Part shown: positions 12,505-24,845 of the stretch, one piece after another
How the letters are laid out: each line of letters opens with the position of its first letter
Numbering within the stretch: the stretch's first letter is position 1
Assembly (NCBI GenBank): GCA_014898415.1
Contig: RCTD01000008.1
Span: 434,001 to 498,000, forward strand
Length of the DNA stretch: 64,000 nucleotides
Direction of reading: 5' to 3'
Source of the DNA: Stromatinia cepivora
Taxonomy: Eukaryota; Ascomycota; Leotiomycetes; Helotiales; Sclerotiniaceae
Notes under the pieces: model-generated
What the model was told of the DNA's origin: nothing
The model's database searches: none
The model's input: the letters and a program-made list of their open reading frames with translations, nothing else
Position numbers and translations under genes: made by a program

Positions 12505-14052
12505 ATGCAACGAACTCCTCCTCCCGTACGCTCCGAACCTTCGAAAGTATATTCTGAGGAACCCTTTTCTTCTCCTCAATTATTTCAACAACCCTTCGAA
12601 GAAAATATAAATACAGGATTGGATAACGTTACCATTAAAAAAAAGAAGACTGGTAAAGAGAAGATTCCAGTGCATGAAGCCGATGTTTTTAGTGGTTCAA
12701 TTGCTCCTTCCGAACCACCATTACAATTACAAAATCTTTATGCAATGGTTATAAGTTTGAAAGAGGAGAATCGATAATTGAAAGCTATGGTGACGACAAG
12801 CTCTGCAACAATGCAACCTCCTTTTGAGCCCCAAGTGATGCCTATATAGGCATCCAGGTCAACAGTAGTATCTGAAATTCCCCTTATTCCTTTAATCGAA
12901 ATTCAAGGACTTTCATCCAAGTAAACCCGAAGATCCCGAAGTTAGAGGAAGAAAACTTCGATCAGACGACCTGATCACCCGGGGCCCTCTGAGGATTCTC
13001 CTTCCCTTTCAAAAAGTGACGACCCATTTAATAATCAGGGGTCCCCTTATTCAAGAAGCCGATCTAACCGGTCAAGATCGTATTCCCGCGTTAGTCACAA
13101 CTCGCAGCAAGATGTATATGTACCAAAACCCACAAATCTTATTATTAAACTTAGCGATGGTATTGAATCTAAAGTTAGTTTGTGGCAATTATTGGTCATA
13201 GAACGATTCGAGCTGTATGTTACATCATTTAAGAGTGAAACGCAATGCCGCGTATACGTAATCGACCAAACCGAATCGGAAGTATAAGCATATTGTCATG
13301 CTCTTTACGTACGAGTGCCCCGATTTATGGCACTCGAATTGGTCGAACAGTTTGCAGCGATCTATTGGAACCTGGCCGAAGTCGATGATACTCGCTTTCA
13401 ATACAAAATATAGGTTATGCCTAATACAACTCGACATAGCAACTTCCTAAAATGGTATAGAAAGTTCAGACTATTTGTTACCCAAGTGGAGATTACCGAC
13501 GATAAGATTCTATTCAGGGATCTCGAATGGAAGATTTCCGATTTTCTTTTGCAAGCAATAGCAATATCCATTAAGGATTGCAAGACTATGGAAGAACTTG
13601 TGAATATACTCATTAGAGTAGATCAAAATGAAATTTCATTACGAGAACAAAATCGATACCGCATTGGTCGAGAAGCCCCTATAGCTACTCGCAAACCAAC
13701 GGCTACTATGAACCCTTTGCAATCCTCTCGGAGCTTTAACAGTTCCAATTTTGGAACCTCCACGTTCCCGAAACCATTTCCACCCCGGAATATCCCTCCC
13801 GGATACACCGGCCCCGCCACACCCAATAACTATTCGAACTTCAAACGCTCGTCGCCCTCTCCCTCTCCTGGAGCAGTATGTATATCGACGCCTCATATCG
13901 ATAACCTCAATGAAATCGAAACGGTACAAGAAGAAGCAGAAGAATTCGAAGAATATCGGGATGCCGAAGAAGACTTCAGCCCAGAAGCTACAACTGAAAC
14001 CATACAGAATGCCCGCTTAGAAGAAGAAAAGCGTTTAAAACCAAACGCTTAG
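12505..14052 (+). pseudogene. Chromovirus gag, interrupted
   Basis: The frame begins at an ATG (12505) and reads 90 residues to a TAA, then continues through further TAG/TAA stops and a frame change to a long open stretch (13417-14052, 211 residues). Several stops look like CAA or CAG turned into TAA or TAG. The middle part contains an Arg/Ser-rich segment. The 13417-14052 part resembles the gag C-terminal region before a Pro-rich tail, and no CCHC knuckle is seen. Confidence 0.7.
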
Positions 14053-14084
14053 ACTCCGTCTCCATCCTAAGCGCTATACGGGAT

Positions 14085-15449
14085 ATGAGATTTCTTGATC
14101 TAACCAAGCTTATGGGAGGAGAAGCACTCACCCTCCCCTACAACCTTTCAAAAAATGGTTACACTTATCGATCAAGAGCATTTATTGACTCTAAAGCAAA
14201 TGGATTCGCTTTTATTAATACCACACTCCTTACTTATTTATTTCCTATGTTTAAACCCAGAATTATGCTGCTTGAAGTTTCAATTGAAGTTAAAGGGTAT
14301 AATGGTATATAAGGCCATACCATTACCCATTTCACATTCCTTAATTTAACGGTCGATGGCTGTGAACAATTTTTTGTCCCTTTCCTTATTACTGAATTAG
14401 GGAGTTATAATGTTATTTTAGGTAGACTTTGGTTATTAGAGACTCGAGCGAAGCTCGATTGCTTCAATAAACGTCTTGAATGGCCTAAAGAGAGATCCCA
14501 TACCATCTCCTATTCGAATAATCTCCTTGTTACCCAATCATCCTTTCGTAAACAGAAGATTGATCGATTAGTTTAACAAAATGCTGATCGATGAGATGAC
14601 CAGTTCGAAAAATATTGGAATCAAAGAGATTCATAACTGAACAGATCAATCGCAGTTGGTGATGTATAATAAGAACCTTCAAGTATGAATGCAATACAGA
14701 TTCTTGTTGAAAAGGAAGAGGCCCCGATTCCTTTCAAGTTCAATCCACCTTCTTCCCAACCAATCACATCATTATTACAGATCTACAAATGCTTTCCCTG
14801 TATGTCGCCCGAAGTCCTCGATCTATGCGCATTCAAACCCAATAAGTTCCAATTAGAATGCAAAAGAGATGAACAAATTGAACTCTTTATTATTACTCTG
14901 AAAGAACTCGATGATGTGATAGACTTCCGACGGAACGAACGATATGCGGAAGAGAAAGTGCTGGTTGCCCTGACCGAATTCAAGAATACAAAAGTTCGAA
15001 AGAAACTCGATCGAGTATTGGCCGAAATCGATTCAGAATTTGAAATACCATCTGAATATCAACAATATCATCGAGCCTTTTTCAAGTATAAATCAAATAT
15101 CTTGCCTCCTAACCGATCTTATGATCATAAAATCATATTGGAAGGCAAAGGAGAACAAGTTTTGCGTTATAGCCCGTTTTACAAGATATCCCTGGAACAA
15201 CTGGAAGTTGTCAAAGAATATATTACGGATAACCTCAGCAAAGGTTTCATTGAACCCAGTCAAGCCTTTTATACTGTACCCATCCTATTCGTTAAGAAAC
15301 CCAATAGTAGTTTGAGGTTCTGTATAGACTTCAGATTATTGAATTCCTTGACGCGTAAGGATCGGTATCCCCTCCCTTTGATCGACGAAACGCTTTCTCG
15401 GCTTTCCGGTGCTAAGGTCTTTACCAAACTCGATATTCGTCAAGCTTGA
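14085..15449 (+). pseudogene. Chromovirus protease and N-terminal reverse transcriptase, truncated
   Basis: The protease segment reads FIDSKANGFAFI where DSGA is expected: the catalytic glycine is replaced by Lys (GGA to AAA would be two G-to-A changes). The later protease box VILGRLWL is present (14407-14430). After stops, 14685-15449 is open and covers the RT thumb/finger lead-in ([51 protein letters not shown]) and ends at motif A (TKLDIRQA). The frame then stops at the deletion junction. Confidence 0.85.
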
Positions 15450-17418
15450 CAAGGAAATGCTGTCAATCATTCGATCTCTCAACTATTGGAGAGCGGAACT
15501 CGCCGGCTCACCACATAAAATCAAGGTTTATACCGACCATAAGGCCCTCGAATATTTCATAACTACCAAGACTTTTAACGCCCGACAAGCTCGCTGGGCA
15601 GAAGTTCTAGTCGATTATAACTTCATCATTATATATCGTCCTGGAAAAGATAACCCTCTTGCTGACGCCTTAACCCGTCGGACCGACGAATTGGACCTCC
15701 AGAATTATACCAAGAAGAAGAATCGCCTCCAGCAGCTTATTAAAGACAACCAAGTTGATACCGAAATCATGAGAAAAGCCTTACGAAAGCACCACCCAGA
15801 CGAAACAGCGATTACTAGCATCGATTTGAGTGAAATCGCTCCTCGATTCGACCTAGTTAACTGTATCATCGAAGCAAATAAAACTACAGATAGCTTGCTA
15901 GCATTCAGAATGCAAGCTACCCAAGGTCACAAGTATATATCACTCCAAAATGACCTTTTGCTCTACGATGACCGCCTGGTGGTGCCTGATGTCGATAACC
16001 TTCGAACTTACCTGATTCGTGAAGCCCATAATTCCGTTTCCACTGCTCATCCTGGTACGAGCAAAACCTACCTCTTATTATCTCAACAATACTACTGGCC
16101 CAGAATGCACGATACCGTAGCCAGATATATACGCAATTGTCACGCCTGCAAACGCAGTTCCGTTCCACACGATCGTACCCCCGGTTTATTGCATCCACTT
16201 CCGATTCCTAATCGAGCATGGCAACATGTCACTATGGACTACTGCAGCTTTAATAAGGATAAATACGGATATGACAACGTTTTAGTCATTATTGATCGAT
16301 TGACGAAGCAAGCTATTTCCATACCTTGTCACAAATCAATCGATGCTCGAGCTCAAGTACAATTATATCTCTACCACGTATATCGATATTATGGTCCCTT
16401 TGACACTATAGTATCGGATCGCGGCCCCCAATTCATATCACAGTTCTGGAAGGAATTCAGCCAAATCCTAGGAACCGATCTCAAACCATCCACTGCTCAC
16501 CATCCCCAAACCGATGGTCAAACTGAGATCTATAATCAGTACCTTCAGCAGCGGTTAAGGCCGTTTGTTAGCTATTATCAAGACGATTGGTCAGAATTCC
16601 TACCTATGATGGATTACGCACAACTTACTCTTCCACACGACTCCTTAGGAGGGCTCACACCCTACGAAACCCTATACGGGCATGCACCGAAACGTGCATG
16701 GGAATGGAAGGAAGACGCTAGTAACCCAACAGACGATATGAATGTGCGTGATGCCCGCATATACGCAGAACGCAATAGATTAGCTCTCGCGCGAGCGAAA
16801 GAAGGCCTATTGCGTGCCCAAGCCAAGATGTCGAAATCCACGAATGCTCACCGGCGTGAGGTCGATTTCGATATCGGAGATTATGTATGGCTCAATGTGA
16901 AGAGTTACCCTACCCAGAGACCATCCAAGAAGCTGGACTTCCCAATTCAAGGAAGATTCAAGATCATTGGTCGATCTGGGAGCTCTTTTAAGCTCGAACT
17001 CCCGACTACGATGAAAATTCATCCTGTTTTCCCTCCAGATCGATTACGCAAGGCATATGACGATCCTCTTCCTGGTCAGATACTCGAACCACCTCCGCCT
17101 ATTAATATAACTGGTGATTCGGAATGGGAAGTGGAGAAGGTCCTAGCAGTAAAGAAAGCACGAAAAACTCTACTATACAGAGTCTCGTGGCTTAATAGCG
17201 ATACCGATCTTACCTGGTATCCTGCTTCCGATCTTAAAACATCACCGCACCTCTTGCGCGATTTTCACCTGGCCAATCCAACGTTGCCTGGTCCTCCTAA
17301 TCGACTAATCGATTGGATAAAGCTCTATGAGAGCGGAGAGGATAATTATAATCATATGGATGACGATTCACCCATGAAACCAAGGGAAAGAAAAGTGTTC
17401 TTCAATACAGCAGACTAG
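15442..17418 (+). pseudogene. Chromovirus RNase H - integrase - chromodomain, still open
   Basis: About 658 codons without a stop, but no longer joined in frame to the RT. RNase H comes first ([25 protein letters not shown]), followed by the [14 protein letters not shown] segment. The integrase has its HHCC zinc region (HPGTSKT, NCHACK) and the DDE core: D in TMDYC, D in VSDRG, E in GQTEIYNQ. After a GPF/Y-like linker comes a chromodomain near the C terminus ([29 protein letters not shown]). Chromodomains of this class bind methylated H3K9 and direct insertion to heterochromatin, which fits its AT-rich location. Confidence 0.88.
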
Positions 17419-17659
17419 ATGTTATGATTTTATGATGGTGCGTGCGCATACGATCGTGAAAGGATCAAAAACCCATACAAATTCGAGGGAATTTGATCGT
17501 ATACGCACATGGCCCGAGCTCTATACAACAGACGAGCTGCCACCACCAAGACAATACGAAGGCAATATATTTCAAAAACTCATGCTTATGATCATTTCAA
17601 AAATCATGCAAAAGGAAGCTTGAACATGGTAAGAACGAAATATGACGTCACCCCTGTCG

Positions 17660-17985
17660 ATTTCGTTCAATTTGGTTAATTTGGTCAATTTGGTCAATTT
17701 GGTCGATTAACTTGGTCGATTTCGGAATTCACCATATTAACCACCCATCATCACTATACCATAATTCAACCTCCTTCCCTTTTCTATTGAAACTTTTTCC
17801 TTTCAGAGGTTCCCCAAATCAAGGAGAATACGAATCAATATTAATTTAACCAATTGATGAACGATTTGGTCGATTTGGTCAATTCATTCGTCATTTTGGT
17901 CAATTTGGTCGATTAATTTGGTCAATTTGGTCAATTTCCAGTAAATTGACCAAATCAACCAAAATGACCAATCTAATTGATTTAA
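17660..17985. repeat. Degenerate TTTGGTCAA tandem repeats with terminal hairpin
   Basis: Between the chromodomain and the 3' LTR there are two clusters of a 9-bp unit (TTTGGTCAA/TTTGGTCGA), about 17664-17725 and 17860-17940. At 17919-17970 the unit runs into its own reverse complement (taaattgaccaaatc), which would form a stable hairpin. Confidence 0.85.
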
Positions 17986-18069
17986 AGCTCATGAACCTTC
18001 ACAAAACCTGGTTTCCGATCAAATAGCAATGGAACAGAGGAGTGAAACGCTCGAGGGCGAGCTTTTCCG

Positions 18070-18082
18070 AAGGGGGGGGTAG
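18070..18082 (+). other. Polypurine tract of chromovirus
   Basis: A run of A and eight G (aaggggggggtag) directly before the 3' LTR, the plus-strand priming site. Confidence 0.8.
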
Positions 18083-18364
18083 TGTCACGAATCGTGAACC
18101 ATAGGAGGCTAACCACGTGATACCTCTTATCTCCCACGTCCATTGATGAGCTGATCGTCCGTGCACATGCGTTACGATTCATGCGATTTAGTATGGTAAA
18201 ATGGTGACCCTAATAACACATGCGCACAACCCCGCAGCTTACGAATGGGTATTTGTATATATATATCTAGTCGCTCCTTACGAGCCATAGTTCTTCAGTT
18301 GTAGATTCTAAAGAACATAATTGACCCTGTTTATTCAGCTCTACTACGGCTCTTGTGCGTCACA
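18083..18364 (+). repeat. 3' LTR of chromovirus
   Basis: 282 bp, identical to the 5' LTR except for one G/A difference at 18298, followed by the target duplication GATAT. Confidence 0.93.
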
Positions 18365-20556
18365 GATATCAATATATTTATTTTCAATAAAAAGTTTTGT
18401 TTTCTTTAAATAGAATATAAAAGTTTGTTTAATGTATTTAAATTATTAAGATGTTTTTTTGTAAATACAAATATTATATTATTAAATATAAATTTATTTA
18501 AATTTTATTATTATTATAATATTCAAATTATAATAAGAGTTATATAATATTAGAAAGTTCTTTATTTTTTATATAAATATTAATATTTATTTTTATAATA
18601 AAATCTACAAAATTGTATGTTTTGAGGATTAAAAACTTTTTAAGGATTAATTTGATTTATAATATATTTTTATATCAAGAAATAGATTATATAAAAATAT
18701 AGGAGATTTCAATATTAATAAATTTTCTTTTTCTTTTATTGATTAGAATAATATAAAAATGAAAATTAGTTTCGAAAATTAAATAATAATAAGATGATTA
18801 GAAAAATTAAATGTGAATCAAAAAGATTAAAGAAAATAATGAAAGTATAATTTATTTATATATTATATATTTAATTATTTATCAAATAATTAGTTGGATA
18901 TATTTAGTATTCTTTTATTTTTTGAGATTTAATAATAATAATTCGATATAGAGAAAATATAAAGCTAAAGAAAAATTCTATATAGTTTATAAAAAAGAAT
19001 ATTAGAAGGAATATAAGAAGAAAGTAATGAATTGTAAAATCCAGTATTCAAATGTCACAATATTACATTACAATCACCATATCATGTCAGCTGGTCATGC
19101 TGCACTTCGACAGCCTGCAACTGCTTGGAGAGACTCCGCGCAATTGTACAGTTCTCCAGTCGTAATACTGATGAAAATTTTGCTAATATGTCCCAACAGT
19201 GAGGGAGACACTAGACAGGCTTTTAGAAATCGGTGGGAAGCTATTCGTGCTGATGTAATTAAAATGCGACGAGACAATATTGGATGTTAAAAGCTGAAAT
19301 AATGGTTAGACTAGGTAATCTGACCATACAACAATGAATATCTCAACGAAAAAGTCAAGCGGGTGGCAAGAGGGTGATTAAACCAGAATTAGATTGTCCA
19401 TTGTATTCATTCACACCCCTCAGAAGATTGGGTGAGATGTGCAACAAAAGGTACCATCAATTGGTAAACCCATATTCACCATCCTGACTCTATTCCACCC
19501 CCTCCACTCCCTCCAATTCTCCCGAGCCCCTAGTATCAACTCGATACTCAGGCAATGGCAATCCTTACAAAGCTATTGAGTATATTCAACTCGGAATATG
19601 GATATATCCAACAACACTTCCACCAGCCAGATGGCCAGATACTAATTGTCCGCGGAGGTAAGGTCTCTAAGGTATCAAATTCACTTCCACATTCACTCCA
19701 AACCCATCATGCCATCATTCTGATCTCATACATGTACCTCGGCTTAATCTCAAGTAAATAAAAAAGTAAACAAGCATTCTCCAAAATCTTCTTCAAATCA
19801 CCCATTTTCAACTTTCCCAATCTTCTTCCAAATGCCCCGAAACTTTAATAGCATTATGAGAAGCACTTTTAGATTAGTTTAAAGTTTTTAAATTCGAATT
19901 TGACTTAGATTTGCAAAACTGGAGGACTCAACAGACATGCAACAAAACTCGGAACAAGGAAGAATAGTGTTTCCGGTGGGAGGAAGATGAGATGGGGCTG
20001 AGGGGCGATGTTTGATTTAAGATTGAGAATGTGTGGGATCTTATTTGAAGATGAGGGATGAGATCTTGGGGATTCTGAATGCTTCGCTAATGGGAAATAG
20101 GGGCCGATGGGGGGTGGAGACTTGGATATTGATGCTGAATAAAGTCAAGTTTTTCGCTACCCAATAGGCAAGAAGGATGTTTAGATCGTACAAAGTGCTG
20201 TGGCAATCCTACTCTTAGGAATTTCTTGACATCTTCATTTTCATCCCCAAGTACGGTAATTTTTACTTTGTTGAAGTAAATGGTAAGAGAATTACGTAAG
20301 AACAATTTCATTGCGGGATCACCGGAATGACCCGATGCCGATAATTCCCGCCAAGAGGATTTTCATGGGTGAAACTTTTGGAGTCCATAAATTTTTCGAC
20401 TTGCTGTACCCACCATGCCCACTATTGACTTTCAGCAATTCTTAACTGCAGTTGGCTTCAGTACGAGTATCCTCAAGACTTCAATTGAGTGAATTGATCA
20501 CCATTTGACAATTTTGTACAATTTTGCAGTGTCTTGAAAGTACCTTCCAATTAACA
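18365..20556. other. AT-rich block end and fumarase upstream region
   Basis: 18365-19020 is AT-rich with no coding signal and is the right flank of the chromovirus target. Composition changes near 19025. From there to 20556 the base mix is normal. An 87-codon frame at 19027-19290 has no recognisable motif and stops are frequent after it, so I do not call a gene. The last few hundred bases should hold the fumarase promoter. Confidence 0.6.
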
Positions 20557-22321
20557 ATGCTCCGGACATCCACATTTCGAGCTCCGTTGCCTCGGGCAAT
20601 AGCTCGTACATTTACTACTGCCACCACCTTCCCCGCGAATGCAATCAACGTCACAAGCAAATCCACGACTCGGGTCCTCAACCATACTTCCTCATCATAT
20701 AAGCTTAAAAGCTTTCAATCTTCGTTTCCCCGTCTGCAAAGAAATTTTCATGAAACAGCATACAATATGGCACAAACAAGAACCGAGTCAGATGCTTTCG
20801 GCAATGTAGAGGTCCCTTCGGATAAATACTGGGGAGCTCAAACTGAGCGTTCGTTGGAGAACTTCAAGATCAACCAGCCTCAAGATCGCATGCCTCCTCC
20901 GATTATCAAGGCTTTTGGTATCTTGAAGGGCGCAGCTGCAACCGTCAACATGCAATTTGGACTTGGTACGCCTACATGAAAGAAGAAATACACGTTAGGA
21001 CATGAGCTGACGAGATATCGACAGACCCAAAACTTGGAAAAGCTATTCAACAAGCCGCCAAAGAAGTCGCAGATCTGAAGTTGCTCGATCATTTCCCTCT
21101 TGTCGTCTGGCAAACCGGCTCCGGTACCCAGTCGAATATGAATGCTAATGAGGTTATCTCGAACCGGGCTATTGAAATCTTGGGCGGAACCATGGGAAGC
21201 AAAAAGCCAGTTCATCCCAACGATCACGTTAACATGTCAGCTTCTTCAAACGATACCTTCCCTACTGTTATGCACATTGCTGCGGTCCTCGAAATCGAAA
21301 ACGAACTCCTTCCCGCGACCAAGTCACTACGAGATGCTCTCCAAGCTAAAGTTGATGAATTTCAAGCAAAGAACATCATTAAGATTGGACGAACCCATTT
21401 GCAAGACGCAACACCCCTTACCCTCGCTCAGGAGTTTTCTGGATATGTCGCACAACTTGATTATGGTATCGAGCGGGTCGAATCGTCTCTGCCCCACCTT
21501 AGACTTTTAGCACAAGGAGGAACTGCTGTAGGTACTGGTATTAATACTTTCAAGGGATTTGCAGAAGCTATCGCAAAGGAAGTTACCAAGATGACCGGAA
21601 CACAATTCACCACTGCACCTAACAAATTTGAAGCTCTTGCCGCCCATGATGCCATTGTTCAAGCATCTGGCTCCCTCACTACCCTTGCATCATCCCTCTT
21701 CAAGATTGCCCAAGATATCCGATACCTGGGATCCGGTCCTCGATGCGGTCTCGGCGAGCTTGCACTCCCTGAAAACGAGCCTGGAAGCTCCATCATGCCG
21801 GGTAAAGTCAACCCAACTCAATGCGAAGCCATTACCATGGTATGTGCTCAAGTAATTGGAAACGGAACTGCTACAACTATTGGTGGCATGAACGGACAGT
21901 TCGAGTTGAACGTCTTCAAGCCATTGGTTATCAGAAATTTGTTACACAGTATTCGAATCTTGAGTGATGGAATGAGAAGCTTCGAGAAGAACTTGGTAGT
22001 TGGGCTACAAGCCAATGAGGAGAAGATCCAAAATATCTTAAAAGAATCGTGCGTATACCCTTCTGCTTATTAGTCCAACCTTTATCCCTCCCCAAAGCCT
22101 GAAGATATCAAGTATTAACAAAAGTCAACAGTCTCATGTTAGTCACCTGCCTGAACCCAAAGATCGGTTATGACATGGCTAGCAAGGTAGCCAAGAACGC
22201 GCACAAGAAGGGATTGACCTTGAAGGAATCGGCGATGGAGTTGAAGGCTCTCAGTGAAGAGGATTTTGATAAGTTGGTTAGACCAGAATTGATGGTTGGA
22301 CCAGAGGATTACAAGAAATAA
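20557..22321 (+). CDS. FUM1: Fumarate hydratase (class II fumarase), probably dual-targeted
   Basis: Converts fumarate to malate in the mitochondrial TCA cycle; the cytosolic form takes part in the DNA damage response in yeast. Three exons (20557-20965, 21025-22048, 22132-22321) give 540 residues. The N terminus ([19 protein letters not shown]) is Arg-rich without acids, a typical mitochondrial presequence. A second in-frame ATG at 20767 (MAQTRTES) starts exactly at the conserved fumarase body. Active-site segments are all present: [30 protein letters not shown] and the signature [11 protein letters not shown]. The introns are 59 and 83 bp with good sites. The ATG at 20557 is chosen because it provides the presequence; it follows an in-frame TTG stretch. 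Confidence 0.96.
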
Positions 22322-23493
22322 GCGGCAGATGAAGGGAACAGTTGTAGGGAATGGGATGAGGGGTGTATTGATACCATACATGAGTGTTATTTATGGTTAG
22401 ACATTGTTGTTTTTTGGATGTGGTGAGGTACTCATAGATGGGTTGGAACAGGCTGAGCAAGTAACAGCATTATCATGCTAAACATAGGATATGTGCATAC
22501 AGATTTGCTTGAAAATAGTAGTGAGATGGGAAGAGCGGAAATGAACATAAAAATAAATATCATCCATAGCCATGCACTGGATATTCCCTTGCGATTGATT
22601 GGAAATATTAATCAAGTATGAATTTTCCAGACAACTGACCCTTAGAATCCCTGAGAATTAGAAATATCAATGATACCTAGGTAGGCACTATTGTATAAAA
22701 ATTCAAAACCCACAAGTTTTTGACATCCCAACATTCATCCCCCTTTCTCCTTTCCTTCACTTTCAATCTGCCCCGCTAGATCTTCGGATATATTATTAGC
22801 ACCGGAGGTTTCTTACTAAGCTACGCCACGCTTCAAAGCTAGGTACAACCGGGAACTTACCAACAAACCCGTACCCAAGTTTTGGATATGAAATCCACTT
22901 CGAATAATTCTCATACAGAGTTCTCATCGCATGTTTCTACTTAGGTATTCAGTGGTTAAACTCTTGTGATGATACTTACTGCACACCTCAACATAATTAA
23001 CAGCGACTCACCAACATGATGTTGTGGAATAATGATTTATCAGGTAATGACAACCAATGACATTCACCCAATAACACCTGCAAACAACAGTTGTTTTATA
23101 AGGATGACAGCTTCCAAGCCCTTGAGCTTATGATGATTTACAGGTTTATAACCTTCTAGAATCCTTTCGCATCCGTTCCCCGGTCATAAACTCCGCGAAA
23201 AACATCAAATTCACGTGTATTACGCATATAAAGGGGCTCCAGGTCTAGATGAAGCAATAATAGAAACTGCGCGGTATGGGATGATAATCGCACAGTTTAG
23301 ACCCTGATCCTCTACCACAGTGGGTCTTCATGGAGAATTAAGGGTATTGCACGATACCAGGTAGGTGAATCTGCTAGTTCAATCGCAAAATTATGGTCCC
23401 AAAAAGATTCGTTTCAATACAAATACCCTTCATCCATTTATCTCTTTCACAACATCAAATCTTCTTGGTTAACGTCCAATTCTTTTTACAATC
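22322..23493. other. Intergenic, fumarase 3' / desaturase 5'
   Basis: No coding frame that I can support. It contains ACCT/AGGT-type short repeats (for example near 22676) and, near 23400-23490, a CT- and A-rich leader in front of the next start. Confidence 0.6.
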
Positions 23494-24845
23494 ATGGATC
23501 TTCAAGCCATGAATCCCAATTTAACTCAACCTGATCGAAGAGTACTCGAGTTACTATTAAAAGATGTACAAAAAAAGAGCATAGGCAATTACTCCGACAC
23601 TTCTGCCAGTCAAGATAGCCAATCTCAAATCGACGAACAAATTTCGATTCTTGAAGCACTCAACGACGAGAACAACGAGAAATTCCAGCCTACAGTATTT
23701 ACAAGTTGGGATCAAGAAGACCTTGAACGCCTCCCCGGTCCTTTATACCAATATATACTTGAGCCATACATACAATGGGGGAAAGGAGTGGTACGTCGGC
23801 CAACAGACGTTGTCTTTCTTACACATATCATCCTTTACCTCGCCACATCGGTCCCGAGTGCTATAATTTTATACAATCGGTTCTCGTTAATACACGGATT
23901 CTGCCATTGGATCATGCAGGCTCTTTACTGCGGACCGTTCACACTTATGCTTCACAACCATATTCATAATAACGGAGTTTTGGTAAAGAAATACGCATGG
24001 CTCGACAAAACCTTCCCATACCTTCTCGAACCCCTCATGGGCCATACATTACATTCATACTACTACCACCATATCAAGTGTCATCATGTTGAGGGTAATG
24101 GGCCGGATGATCTTTCTTCGACTCTGCGGTATCAGCGGGATGATATAGTTGATTTCTTAAAGTACTGGGGTCGCTTTATGTTCTTCATCTGGCTTGAGCT
24201 CCCATTGTACTTTTTTCGGACCAAAAAGGCCAAATTGGCATGCGAGGTGCTCTTCTGGGAGGTCGGCTCATATGTGGGCATGTATGCGATGGCTAGGTTG
24301 AATTTCTGGCCAACCCTTTTTGTATTGTTGATACCATTTATGCAAATGCGAATCGGATTAATGGTAGGGAACTGGGGTCAGCATGCATTGGTTGATGAAA
24401 TTGATCCAGATTCGGATTATAGATCTTCCATTGTTCTGATTGATGTGGCGGTAAGGAATCACCCTACATCCATGAAACTTTGAAGATCCTCAACTGATTT
24501 ATCTCTTGCTACTTCTAGAGCAACCGAAACTGCTTCAATGACGGTTGGCATACGGCTCATCATCTCAACCCACTTCGACATTGGCGGGATCAGCCACTTA
24601 GTTACCTCAAGGGAAAACATAACTACGATTCTGGCAAAGCTCTCGTCTTCCAAAATATCGATTACATTATGATGTTCGTCAAACTCATGCAGAAGGATTA
24701 CGAACACCTTGCTGGATGTCTGGTTCCGACAGGGGAGAATATTGGGAAGAGTAAACAGGAGCTGGCGGACATGTTGAGGACGAAGACCCGCAAATTTACT
24801 GAGGAGGATATTCAGAAGAAGTTCAAATGTAAAAAGGCTTCCTAA
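23494..24845 (+). CDS. Membrane fatty-acid desaturase-like protein
   Basis: Two exons (23494-24450, 24519-24845; intron 68 bp) give 427 residues. The protein has the three histidine clusters of the membrane di-iron desaturase/hydroxylase fold: HNHIH around residue 152, HSYYYHHIKCHH around 185-196, and WHTAHHLNPLRHW just after the splice, so the third box exists only in the spliced form. Several hydrophobic segments lie between them (around 105-150, 220-240, 250-290). The first 60 residues are polar. Substrate is unknown: the histidine spacing fits PF00487, but I do not recognise a characterised desaturase. The unspliced reading stops 10 codons into the intron. Confidence 0.8.

Larger units (their letters stand above)
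12046..18364 (+). mobile_element. Young chromovirus (Ty3/gypsy with chromodomain), coding-defective
   Basis: A 6,319-bp element with 282-bp LTRs (12046-12327 and 18083-18364) that differ at one site that I can find (A at 12261, G at 18298). The 5-bp duplication GATAT is perfect (12041-12045 and 18365-18369). The order is gag, protease, RT, RNase H, integrase, chromodomain, then a tandem-repeat spacer and a polypurine tract. GC content is clearly higher than in the surrounding AT block, as expected for a recent arrival. Gag has stops, the protease motif is damaged, and the RT core is deleted, so this copy cannot encode its own mobility. Confidence 0.93.

Noticed and set aside
13639..13929. Open minus-strand frames opposite the chromovirus gag
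   Set aside because: Shadow frames of the gag reading; no independent evidence.
19027..19290. 87-codon frame at the AT-block border
   Set aside because: No recognised domain and stops directly after; no splice continuation found.
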